Positions 1-6,505 are shown, counted from the first letter of the stretch. The stretch is 7,680 bases of DNA from Pseudomonadota bacterium (GCA_028876585.1 JAGWRL010000067.1:1-7680); one strand, 5' to 3'. Notes: generated from the letters alone by a model not told the origin. Numbers and translations are program-made.

Positions 1-1
1 C

Positions 2-289
2 ATCGCCGGTCCCGTGCGCGATCTCAACGTCATGACCCGCCGAGGCCGCTTCACCGCGACGGTCACGCGCCATGTGTTGAGTGAAAGGCTCTCCTTGACC
101 TGCGCCGGCGAGACCCTGATTCTGTGCGCGGCGGGCGCAGCGTGCATCGAGGTGGCGGAGGAGAGTTTCGCGCTCGCGCCCGGCGACGCCTGGCGCGCCG
201 CAGTTTCCGACGCGGCCGTGGCCTGCATTGCCGCGCCGGCCGCCGTTGTCTACCACATCGCCATCAAGGCGCCGGCGGCGGCCGGTTGA
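2..289 (+). CDS. hutD: HutD/Ves family protein, C-terminal part (5' end outside window)
   Basis: The visible 95 residues are the C-terminal half of a HutD-type protein, a small cupin-like family of roughly 190-200 residues found in histidine-utilisation operons. HutD is not an enzyme of the pathway. It has been proposed to limit hut expression, perhaps by binding a pathway intermediate, but its biochemical role is not settled. The frame enters at base 2 and begins with I-A-G-P-V-R-D-L-N-V-M followed by T-R-R-G. The G-P-x-R-D-x-N-x-M-x-R-R-G block is the best-conserved part of the family. The rest is rich in short beta-type segments and ends at a TGA. The ATG at base 14 or 32 is internal, not the start. 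Its last 26 bases overlap the 3' end of the convergent ABC ATPase gene. The family call is good; the function within the family is uncertain. Confidence 0.85.
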   Translation: MAGPVRDLNVMTRRGRFTATVTRHVLSERLSLTCAGETLILCAAGAACIEVAEESFALAPGDAWRAAVSDAAVACIAAPAAVVYHIAIKAPAAAG

Positions 290-1919
290 CCCGCGCGGCC
301 AGCAGGTTGGTGAGCCAATCCGGGCTCATTTCCGGCACGGAGGACAGCAGCAGCTCGGTATAGGGCGGGTGCGGCGGCGCGAGAACCTGATCGCGCGGGC
401 CCTGCTGCACGACGACGCCGCGATGCATGACGACGATCGTGTCGGCGATCGCCTTCACCGTGGCGAGATCGTGCGTGATGAAAAGATAGGACACGCCGAG
501 TTCGGCCTGCAACCGCAGCAGCAGCTTCAGGATTTCCTCTTGCACGATCTGGTCGAGCGCCGAGGTCACTTCGTCGCAGATGACGAGATCGTGTTCGGCG
601 GCGAGCGCGCGCGCGATGCAGAGGCGCTGTTTCTGTCCCCCCGACAACGCGCCGGGCAGGCGCGCGATGAGGCTCGGATCGAGTTGCACCATCTCCAGCA
701 ACTCGACGATCCGCCTGTCGAGCGCCGCCCCGGTCAAGCCGCGAAACAGCGTCAGCGGGCGAGCAATCACGTCGCGCATGCTATGGCGTGGGTTCAGCGC
801 CGCGTCCGGGCTCTGGGTGATCATCTGGATGCGCCGCAGTTGCTCGGGGGTGCGATCTTTCAGCGCCGGCGAGAGCGTCTCGCCGCAGAAGCGAGTGGCG
901 CCGCGGCGCGGCGGCAGCAGCCCGGTCGCGACGCGCGCCAAAGTCGATTTGCCGGAGCCGGATTCGCCGACGACCGCGACGGTGCGGCCGCGATCGACGC
1001 TGACTGAAACGTCGTCGAGCACTTTGACGGCGCCGTAGCCGGCTTCGATGCCGGTCATCGTCAACAAAGCCTCGCCGGCGGCTTGCTGCGGCTTGTGAAG
1101 ATTGCGCACCGCCCACAGCGTGCGGGTGTAGTCCTCGCGCGGCGCGGCGAGCATGGCGCGGGTCGGCGCCTCCTCGACTTGCCGGCCGTGGCGCAGCACC
1201 ATGATCCGCTGCGCGAGCTGGGCCACGACGGCCAGATCGTGCGTGATGTAGAGCGCCGCAGTATGAAACTCCTCGACAATGGCGCGGATTGCGGCCAGCA
1301 CTTCAACCTGCGTGGTGACGTCGAGCGCCGTCGTCGGTTCGTCGAAGACAATGAGATCGGGCCGGCACGCCATCGCCATCGCGGTCATCGCGCGTTGAAG
1401 CTGGCCGCCCGAGACTTCGTGCGGATAGCGCAGGCCGATGCGGTCGGGATCGGGCAGCCGCAACTTGGCGAACAAGGTCGTTGCGTCGGCCTCGGCCTCG
1501 CCGCGTTCGCCGGGCTTGTCGCGCAACCGCGCTTCAACCACCTGCCGGATCAGCCGGTGCGCCGGATTGAAGGCGGCCGCGGCGCTCTGCGCGACATAGG
1601 CGATGCGCGCGCCGCGCAGCGAGCTCTGCGCTCTGCGATCGAGCGTCAGCAGGTCCTGGCCGTTGAACGCCACGCTGCCGCCGGTGAAGCGGCAGCCGGC
1701 GCGAACATAGCCCATGGCGGCCAAGCCGATCGTCGATTTTCCGGCGCCGGATTCGCCAATCAAGCCGAGCACCTCGCCACGCTGCAACGTCAAATCGACG
1801 CCGCGCACGATTGGTTGCCACTTGCCGCTCGTATAGCCTTCGATCTTCAGGCCCTTGATGTCGAGCAGCAGATCGCCCTTGCGGCGCGGCGCTTCCGGTT
1901 CAGCGGCCATGACGCGCAT
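264..1919 (-). CDS. Dipeptide/oligopeptide-type ABC importer ATPase with two fused ATP-binding domains
   Basis: This cytoplasmic ATPase would power the importer encoded just upstream; DppD-like and DppF-like halves are fused in one 551-residue chain. Domain 1 shows Walker A GESGAGKST (residues 55-63), Q-loop Q111, signature SGGQ (170-173), Walker B with E194 (VFDEP) and the H-loop ITHD (225-228). Domain 2 shows Walker A GESGSGKST (318-326), Q-loop Q369, signature LSGGQ (425-429), Walker B with E450 (VICDE) and ITHD (481-484). Both sites look intact. After each domain comes a short oligopeptide-transporter-type tail (YTRTLW near 264-269, YTELLL near 520-525). The cysteine-rich Fe-S tail of E. 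coli DppD is absent. The start is ambiguous. The ATG at 1919 overlaps the permease gene by 20 bases but has its G-run directly against it. The in-frame ATG at 1910 gives 548 residues and places that G-run (1920-1924) 9 bases upstream, so it may be the true start. Confidence 0.95.
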   Translation of the reverse strand: MRVMAAEPEAPRRKGDLLLDIKGLKIEGYTSGKWQPIVRGVDLTLQRGEVLGLIGESGAGKSTIGLAAMGYVRAGCRFTGGSVAFNGQDLLTLDRRAQSSLRGARIAYVAQSAAAAFNPAHRLIRQVVEARLRDKPGERGEAEADATTLFAKLRLPDPDRIGLRYPHEVSGGQLQRAMTAMAMACRPDLIVFDEPTTALDVTTQVEVLAAIRAIVEEFHTAALYITHDLAVVAQLAQRIMVLRHGRQVEEAPTRAMLAAPREDYTRTLWAVRNLHKPQQAAGEALLTMTGIEAGYGAVKVLDDVSVSVDRGRTVAVVGESGSGKSTLARVATGLLPPRRGATRFCGETLSPALKDRTPEQLRRIQMITQSPDAALNPRHSMRDVIARPLTLFRGLTGAALDRRIVELLEMVQLDPSLIARLPGALSGGQKQRLCIARALAAEHDLVICDEVTSALDQIVQEEILKLLLRLQAELGVSYLFITHDLATVKAIADTIVVMHRGVVVQQGPRDQVLAPPHPPYTELLLSSVPEMSPDWLTNLLAARVNRPPPAP

Positions 1920-2757
1920 CCCCCGTCAAGTGGATGAACCAATCAACGACGAGGTTGACCGAAACGGTCAAAATGGCGATCGCCGCGGCCGGGAACAGGG
2001 GGATCAGAATGCCAAACGAAATCGCGGAGGCGTTCTCGCGCACCATCGAGCCCCAATCTGCGGTCGGCGGCTGAATTCCAAGCCCGAGAAAACTCAGCGT
2101 CGCGATGAACAGAAACACGAAGCAGAAGCGCAGCCCGAATTCGGCCGCCAGCGGCCCGATCGCATTGGGCAGGATTTCATGAAACACGATCCACAACGTC
2201 TGCTCGCCGCGCAGCTTCGCCAGTTCGACATAATCCTGCGCTTCCAATTCCATGCCCAACGCGCGGCTGAGACGAAACACCCGCGTCGCGTCGAGCAGCG
2301 CGATGACGCCGATCAGCACCGGAACCGACGAACCCAGCACCGCGAGCAGCAGCAGCGCAAAAATCAGCGTCGGGAAGCCCATCACGATGTCAACGACCCA
2401 GCTCATGAACTGGTCGACCCGCCCGCGCGCGGTCGCCGCCACCATGCCGGTGGTGACCCCGAGCGTGAACGAAAGCGAGGTCGTGGCCAGCGCAATCAGA
2501 ATCGAGTTGCGCGCGCCGTAGATCAGGCGGGAGAACAGGTCGCGACCGAGTTGATCGGTGCCAAGCCAGACATGGAGACCGGCCGGCGCGGCCGAACGAT
2601 CCCAGAAGCCGGGAAGCCATTGATCGCCGACCACTTGCGTCTCGCCATAGCTGGCGATCCAGGGGGCGAACACAACGGCGATCGCGTTGAGGGCGATTAT
2701 GCCCAAACCGATCTTGGCGGTGAGCGGCGCGTCGCGCAAGGTTTGAGCGAACGTCAT
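1900..2757 (-). CDS. ABC importer inner-membrane permease, DppC type
   Basis: This is the second transmembrane subunit of the peptide/nickel-type importer, 285 residues, the usual length for DppC/OppC. An N-terminal membrane segment (about 15-36) is followed by a periplasmic stretch with the family hallmark GTDQLGRDLFSRLIYGAR (66-83). Further hydrophobic segments follow near 84-108, 119-142, 144-160, 205-225 and 248-275. The EAA coupling loop that contacts the ATPase runs from about 176 to 203 (Y-V-E-L-A-K-L-R-G ... L-P-N-A-I-G-P-L). The start is the ATG whose first bases overlap the DppB stop as ATGA. A GGAG (2764-2767) lies 6 bases upstream inside dppB, which suggests translational coupling. 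The same open frame extends further upstream, but that part is a shadow inside the DppB gene. The 3' end overlaps the start of the ATPase gene. The substrate cannot be read from this subunit. Confidence 0.95.
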   Translation of the reverse strand: MTFAQTLRDAPLTAKIGLGIIALNAIAVVFAPWIASYGETQVVGDQWLPGFWDRSAAPAGLHVWLGTDQLGRDLFSRLIYGARNSILIALATTSLSFTLGVTTGMVAATARGRVDQFMSWVVDIVMGFPTLIFALLLLAVLGSSVPVLIGVIALLDATRVFRLSRALGMELEAQDYVELAKLRGEQTLWIVFHEILPNAIGPLAAEFGLRFCFVFLFIATLSFLGLGIQPPTADWGSMVRENASAISFGILIPLFPAAAIAILTVSVNLVVDWFIHLTGDARHGR

Positions 2758-3722
2758 GCCTCGCTCCGGCGCGGACGACGCAAGCGCGGGTTGGCAAGGA
2801 TGGTCAGGATGTCGGCGGTGAGGTTCAGCAGCACATAGACGGAGGCGAAGATCATGCAGCAGGCCTGCACGACGGGAAGGTCGCGCTTCGAGACCGAATC
2901 GACGAGCAATTGTCCAAGGCCGGGATAAACGAAAACGACCTCGACAACAACCACGCCGACGACGAGATAAGCCAGGTTCAGCAGCACGACATTGATGATC
3001 GGCGCCATCGCGTTGGGCAACGCGTGGTAGGTGACGATCTTCAGCGGCCGGGCGCCCTTGAGTTGCGCCATCTCGATATAGGGGGCCGACATCACATTGA
3101 TCAGCGCGGCGCGCGTCATCCGCATCACGTAGGCGATCACGCTCAGCGACAGCGTGGCGGCGGGCAATGCGACATTGGCCAGCCGCTGCCAGCCGGTCTG
3201 GCCCGCCTCGACGAAGGCGACCGCCGGCAGCCAACCCAGATTGACCGAAAAGATCGCCACCAGGATATAGGCGATGAAGAATTCGGGAAACGAGATCGTC
3301 ACCAGCGACAGCGTCGAGGTGATGCTGTCCAATGCGCGACCGCGCATCAGCGTCGCCAAGACGCCGAGCGCAACGCCGATCGGCAGCGCGATCAGCGCCG
3401 CGATTGCGGCGAGATAGACGGTGTTTCCAAGCCGCTCGCCGATCAATTCGGCGACCGGGCGGCCATTCGCCAACGAATGGCCGGGATCGAGATGCAGCAG
3501 AGCGCTCGCCCATGTCAGATAACGCGCGACGGGCGTCTGATCGAGACCAAGCTCATGCCGGAAGGCGGCGAGCGCCTCCGGCGTGGCGCCTTGTCCCAGG
3601 ATGGCGGACGCCGGATCGCCGGGCAACAATTGCACGGCGAAGAACACCAGAATCGAGATCACGAACAGGGTGAGCAGGCCAAGCCCCACCCTTCGCGCGA
3701 CCAGAGCGCCCAGAAACCGCAC
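2754..3722 (-). CDS. ABC importer inner-membrane permease, DppB type (GTG start)
   Basis: This is the first transmembrane subunit of the importer, 322 residues, typical for DppB/OppB. The N-terminus has the family pattern: a basic patch (R10-R11), a membrane segment (about 12-32) and the P-G-D-P motif (34-37). A periplasmic region with G-L-D-Q-T-P (59-64) precedes membrane segments near 100-122, 135-160, 185-203, 237-262 and 285-308. The EAA coupling loop is at about 215-242 (Y-I-E-M-A-Q-L-K-G ... L-P-N-A-M-A-P-I). The C-terminal L-T-A-D-I-L then N-P-R-L-R is also typical. The start is read as GTG at 3722, the first start codon after the in-frame stop of the binding-protein gene 12 bases upstream. 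No clear Shine-Dalgarno sequence is visible, so expression probably depends on coupling to the upstream gene. Confidence 0.94.
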   Translation of the reverse strand: MRFLGALVARRVGLGLLTLFVISILVFFAVQLLPGDPASAILGQGATPEALAAFRHELGLDQTPVARYLTWASALLHLDPGHSLANGRPVAELIGERLGNTVYLAAIAALIALPIGVALGVLATLMRGRALDSITSTLSLVTISFPEFFIAYILVAIFSVNLGWLPAVAFVEAGQTGWQRLANVALPAATLSLSVIAYVMRMTRAALINVMSAPYIEMAQLKGARPLKIVTYHALPNAMAPIINVVLLNLAYLVVGVVVVEVVFVYPGLGQLLVDSVSKRDLPVVQACCMIFASVYVLLNLTADILTILANPRLRRPRRSEA

Positions 3723-3734
3723 GTTTCGGCGGCG

Positions 3735-5282
3735 TTACGCGAACCACCAGCGCTCGGAGGCGCGCCCGCCGTCGAGCGTCCAATCGCCCGACAGCGTGCC
3801 GTCGTTGCGGACGTTTTCGGCGGTGGCGTCCATCAGCGCGGCGAAGGCGAAGATGTTGGAGCCGCCGGTCTCATGGATGATTTTCTGCGCTTCGGCGTAC
3901 ATCTCTTTGCGCTTGGCCTCGTCGAATTCGGAGCGGGCGGCGACGACAAGCTTGTTCAACTGCGGATCGTTCAGATTGGTCTCGTTCCAGCCGGCCTTGA
4001 TGCCTTCGTCGGTGTAGGCGAGCGACAGCATGAAATCCGCGTTGACGCGCCCGCTCCAGCGCGTCGCGCACAACGGCTTCTTGAGCCAGACGTTGTCCCA
4101 ATAACCGTCCTCCGGCGTCTTGACGACCTCGATCCCGATGCCCGCCTTGGCGGCGTGCTCCTTATAAAGAACTGCGGCGTCGGTCGCGCCGGCGAACGGC
4201 GTCTCCGACACGTAGAGCTGGGTTTTGAATCCCTCTTGATTGGCCTTCTTGAGGTGGAACTTGGCCTTTTCGGGATCGTAGACGCGCTGCGGCAGCGCCG
4301 CATATTCGGGATAGGCCGGCGACAGCGGCGCGTCATTGCCGACCGAACCGAACCCGCTCAGGATGCGCTTGACCATGTCCTCGCGGTCGATCGCGTATTT
4401 CATCGCCAGCCGCAGGTCGTTGTCGTTGAACGGCGCCTGGTTGGTCAGCATGGCGAAGCAGAAATGCGCCTTGCTGGTCACCTTGTTGATCTTGATTTTC
4501 TTGCTGGCGTCGAGCAGCCTCACCGTCTTCGGGTCGACGGCGTTATAGGTGTCGATTTTGCCCGTCAGCAGCGCGTTGGCGCGCGCCGTCGCGTCTTTCA
4601 TCGCGATCAACTCGACCGAGTCGAAATGGGCGCGGCCGGTCTTGAAATAGTTGGGGCTCTTCTTGACCAGCGAGGTGATGCCGGGCTGGAAATTCTCCAG
4701 CATATAGCCGCCGGTGCCGATGCCCTTCGTGAAGTCGGTCGTTCCATCGGGCACGATGAACAGCGCGCCGTAAGCGGTGAGCGCGGGGAAATCGACATTG
4801 GCGGCTTTCAGGGTGAACACGACCGCGTCGCCGTCCGCCTTGATGTCGTCGATCTGCGCCACGATCGGCTTGGCGCTCGACTTGGTCCCCTCTTTCATAT
4901 GCAATCGGAACGAATAGATGACGTCCTGCGGCGTCAGGGATTTGCCGTTGTGAAACGTCACGCCCTTGCGCAGCTTGAACGTCCAGGTCTTGGCGTCCTT
5001 GGAAGGTTCCCAGCTTTCCGCGAGCTCGGGGATGATTTTGCCTCCGGCCTGGACCTCGGCGAGGTTGTTGCTCAATTGCCAAAGCAGGTTGATCTGGAAC
5101 TGCGTGTTGGTGATCGTCGGGTCGAGCACGTCGGAGCTGGCGAAATCGGCCATGCCGATGCGAAAGTGTCCGCCCTGTTTGGGGCCCTCGGCGCGCGCCG
5201 CCCCGGCAGGCATCAACAATCCGGACGCGCCGAGGGCGCCGGCGAGCAGGCCGCGCCGCGAGATCTCGAATTTGTCGAACAT
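3735..5282 (-). CDS. Extracellular solute-binding protein family 5 (DppA/OppA type), Tat-exported
   Basis: This is the periplasmic ligand-capture subunit of the importer, 515 residues, a normal length for the family. The N-terminus carries a twin-arginine signal: S-R-R-G-L-L-A at 8-14, a hydrophobic stretch to about 25, and an A-R-A cleavage site ending at residue 31. The mature protein has the family 5 signature around 86-125 (P-E-L-A-E-S-W, then K-T-W-T-F-K-L-R-K-G-V-T-F-H-N-G). A second conserved block is G-T-G-G-Y-M-L (189-195), and R-L-A-M-K-Y-A-I-D-R (291-300) follows. The chain ends at a TAA next to R-W-W-F-A. Upstream of the ATG a GAAAGG (5294-5299) lies 11 bases away, an acceptable but long spacing. 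It is the first gene of the operon, followed 12 bases later by the DppB-type permease. Family members bind peptides, nickel, opines, sugars or other small molecules. Its position beside hutC suggests a histidine-related ligand, but this is inference. Confidence 0.95.
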   Translation of the reverse strand: MFDKFEISRRGLLAGALGASGLLMPAGAARAEGPKQGGHFRIGMADFASSDVLDPTITNTQFQINLLWQLSNNLAEVQAGGKIIPELAESWEPSKDAKTWTFKLRKGVTFHNGKSLTPQDVIYSFRLHMKEGTKSSAKPIVAQIDDIKADGDAVVFTLKAANVDFPALTAYGALFIVPDGTTDFTKGIGTGGYMLENFQPGITSLVKKSPNYFKTGRAHFDSVELIAMKDATARANALLTGKIDTYNAVDPKTVRLLDASKKIKINKVTSKAHFCFAMLTNQAPFNDNDLRLAMKYAIDREDMVKRILSGFGSVGNDAPLSPAYPEYAALPQRVYDPEKAKFHLKKANQEGFKTQLYVSETPFAGATDAAVLYKEHAAKAGIGIEVVKTPEDGYWDNVWLKKPLCATRWSGRVNADFMLSLAYTDEGIKAGWNETNLNDPQLNKLVVAARSEFDEAKRKEMYAEAQKIIHETGGSNIFAFAALMDATAENVRNDGTLSGDWTLDGGRASERWWFA

Positions 5283-5344
5283 GATGCCGGATGCCTTTCG
5301 TTGGTGTCGGAAGAACCTGACGAACTTAAGCGTTTCCCCTAGGC

Positions 5345-5366
5345 CGCAGGTCGCAACAGACCTGCG
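5345..5366 (-). other. Perfect 8-bp hairpin in the leader of the ABC operon
   Basis: An exact inverted repeat lies here: CGCAGGTC (5345-5352), a 6-base loop, and GACCTGCG (5359-5366). On the minus strand it falls in the predicted untranslated leader of the binding-protein gene, about 60 bases before the ATG. No U-run follows it on that strand, so it does not look like an intrinsic terminator of hutC. On the plus strand a T-rich stretch (TTATTTTTC) begins about 11 bases later, but no plus-strand gene ends nearby. It could stabilise the mRNA 5' end or be a protein-binding site. The structure is clear; its role is unknown. Confidence 0.55.
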
Positions 5367-5389
5367 CGCGCCTGCTTATTTTTCGTATT

Positions 5390-5429
5390 TGACTATACAT
5401 AATAGACACATAAGTCCAAGTCATGTCAA
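5390..5429 (-). promoter_or_regulatory. Candidate promoter and HutC-like operator for the ABC operon
   Basis: On the minus strand there is an exact -35 hexamer TTGACA (5424-5429) and a -10-like TATTAT (5399-5404), separated by 19 bases, two longer than ideal. An alternative -10, TATAGT, lies at 5392-5397. Overlapping the downstream edge is TGACTATACA (5390-5399 on the plus strand), which matches the pattern TGT-n-TA-n-ACA with one mismatch. That pattern resembles published HutC operators, recalled in general form only. A second half-site, TAGACA, is at 5403-5408. A repressor bound here would block RNA polymerase. The patch is strikingly AT-rich compared with its surroundings, which supports a control function. 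The start site and the regulator are inferred. Confidence 0.5.
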
Positions 5430-5483
5430 GGACCAAGTGCGGCGGTCAGCGACTGTAATTCGGGTGTTTGCCGGCGGATCGAT

Positions 5484-6215
5484 CTATCCCTGCGACGGCG
5501 CGAAGCGGGCGACGAGCTCGTAGGCGTCTCCGGGATAGGTCAGGCGAACGAAGGTGATCGGTTGGTCGGCCCAGGAGGTGCGGCGCTCGACAATCAGACA
5601 GGCGGTATCGGCCGCGATCTCCAGCCAACGCGCGGCCTTCGCATCGCAGGCTTGCGCGCGAATGCGGTGTTCGGCGGATGTCCACGGCACCCGCGTCAGC
5701 AGCCATGCGCCAGGCGACAGTTCGGCGAACCGCTCCACCGCGGCGTCGGGCACGGCCGTGAGATTGATGATGCGCTCTTCGAGGCAGAACGGCCGCCGCC
5801 CCGCCATGTGCCTCACCATGATGTCGAGCACCGGACCGGCGACGGCGAGCGCCAACTGATCGCTCGCGCGACTGGTTCGCTTTCGCGAGGACAGGATCTC
5901 ATAGCTGTAGGCAAGGCCCAGTTCGAGAACTTCGGACCGGATGTCCTTTATTTCCAGCGCCGCCGATTGCGTATGAGGGCGGCGCACAAAACTTCCGGCC
6001 TTGCGGCGGCGCTCGATCAGACCGGCGCGGACCAATTGCGTCAGCACCTTGTTGACCGTCATCCGCGAGCAATCGTAGGCGGCCGCGAGCTCGTGTTCGG
6101 AAGGGATGTGATGCCCCGGCGGCCAGTCGCCGGACAGGATGCGCCCCTCGATTTCGCCGAGAATGCGCCCATGCAACGACGCGGTAGGCGTGCGCGGCTC
6201 CAAAACGGCAGTCAT
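5484..6215 (-). CDS. hutC: Histidine-utilisation repressor HutC (GntR family with UTRA domain)
   Basis: This is a 243-residue transcriptional repressor of the GntR/HutC class, which binds operators of hut genes and is released by urocanate, the first product of histidine breakdown. The winged helix-turn-helix lies at about 14-80, with I-P-S-E-H-E-L (37-43), C-S-R-M-T-V-N-K (49-56) and G-L-I-E-R-R-R-K-A-G-S-F-V (65-77). The UTRA effector domain covers about 98-238 and includes the HutC-like V-P-W-T-S-A-E-H-R-I (176-185), the main reason for choosing HutC over other UTRA regulators. The ATG at 6215 is preferred because GAGG lies 4 bases upstream and the protein then starts just before the DNA-binding domain. 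An ATG at 6296 would add 27 unconserved residues and run the gene into the promoter region. It lies upstream of the ABC operon on the same strand with 201 bases between, and is divergent from the NCS2 permease gene. Confidence 0.9.
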   Translation of the reverse strand: MTAVLEPRTPTASLHGRILGEIEGRILSGDWPPGHHIPSEHELAAAYDCSRMTVNKVLTQLVRAGLIERRRKAGSFVRRPHTQSAALEIKDIRSEVLELGLAYSYEILSSRKRTSRASDQLALAVAGPVLDIMVRHMAGRRPFCLEERIINLTAVPDAAVERFAELSPGAWLLTRVPWTSAEHRIRAQACDAKAARWLEIAADTACLIVERRTSWADQPITFVRLTYPGDAYELVARFAPSQG

Positions 6216-6286
6216 CAAACCTCGCTGCGCGCGCCCAATCCGGCGCGGGTCATTCCTTGGATCGTTCTCGCCCGCCGGGGCTGACC

Positions 6287-6315
6287 TTGAGCCCATCTCA
6301 TCGACGGCCCATTAT
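6287..6315 (+). promoter_or_regulatory. Candidate sigma-70 promoter for the NCS2 permease gene
   Basis: TTGAGC (6287-6292) and CATTAT (6310-6315) are each four of six matches to the -35 and -10 consensus, with the ideal 17-base spacing. Transcription would begin inside or just after the operator-like palindrome and leave a leader of roughly 180 bases before the permease ATG. The match is modest, and another promoter closer to the gene is possible. Confidence 0.35.
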
Positions 6316-6331
6316 GTCTACACAATAATGG
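6309..6331. promoter_or_regulatory. HutC-like operator nested in a perfect inverted repeat
   Basis: An exact 7-base inverted repeat, CCATTAT (6309-6315) and ATAATGG (6325-6331), encloses TGTCTACACA (6315-6324). The inner element is itself a near-palindrome of the form TGT-n-TA-n-ACA, with only the two n positions breaking symmetry. This form resembles known HutC operators. It lies between the divergent hutC and permease genes and overlaps the candidate -10 of the plus-strand promoter, so one bound repressor could control both directions. Autoregulation by HutC is known in other bacteria. Control of the permease is inference. Confidence 0.55.
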
Positions 6332-6494
6332 CGCCGAACTGAAGTCTCCGCGGCGGTGTCCTGGTCATTATCGGTCGGGGTGGTCACTTTTTACGTCGAG
6401 GTGAAACAGTCTCAGCATCTCGACAGGCTTGAGATCGCGCTCGCCGGGTTATTCTCGCCCGTCGGCTCGAAGCTGACCGAATGCAAGATAATCC

Positions 6495-6500
6495 AGGAGG
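6495..6500 (+). promoter_or_regulatory. Strong Shine-Dalgarno sequence of the NCS2 permease gene
   Basis: AGGAGG lies 5 bases before the ATG at 6506. It is the strongest ribosome binding site in the window and fixes the start of the permease, whose frame is open from here to the right edge. Confidence 0.85.
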
Positions 6501-6505
6501 AATCC

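Larger units (their letters stand above)
6216..6505. promoter_or_regulatory. Divergent control region between hutC and the NCS2 permease gene
   Basis: This stretch of 290 bases holds no convincing gene. It contains the operator-like palindrome and a candidate plus-strand promoter, annotated separately. On the minus strand the hexamer CATAAT (6311-6316 in the plus orientation, reversed) could be a -10 for hutC, but I see no good -35 for it. The right part (about 6332-6494) holds three GGTC copies (6363-6385) and a short inverted repeat, ATCTC (6417-6421) with GAGAT (6431-6435). Neither is strong enough to name. Confidence 0.5.

Noticed and set aside
1855..2838. A 327-residue plus-strand frame across the DppC-type gene
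   Set aside because: It is antisense to a conserved permease and its product has no plausible fold or family.
2758..3513. Upstream extension of the DppC-type open frame to position 3513
   Set aside because: The extension lies inside the DppB-type gene and gives arginine-rich sequence without membrane segments. The ATGA start at 2757 gives the normal family length.
2910..5342. An 810-residue open frame on the plus strand across the permease and binding-protein genes
   Set aside because: It is antisense to genes with unmistakable family motifs, and its product is an arginine/histidine/aspartate-rich low-complexity sequence typical of the complementary strand of high-GC genes.
5345..5390. Intrinsic terminator formed by the hairpin and the T-rich stretch on the plus strand
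   Set aside because: The T-rich stretch is about 11 bases past the stem, and no plus-strand gene ends nearby to be terminated.
6216..6296. 27-residue N-terminal extension of HutC from the ATG at 6296
   Set aside because: There is no Shine-Dalgarno at 6296, the added residues are unlike the family, and GAGG precedes the ATG at 6215.
6139..6342. A 67-residue plus-strand frame over the hutC start and the control region
   Set aside because: It is mostly antisense to the HutC DNA-binding domain, runs across the palindrome, and shows no ribosome binding site or family pattern.
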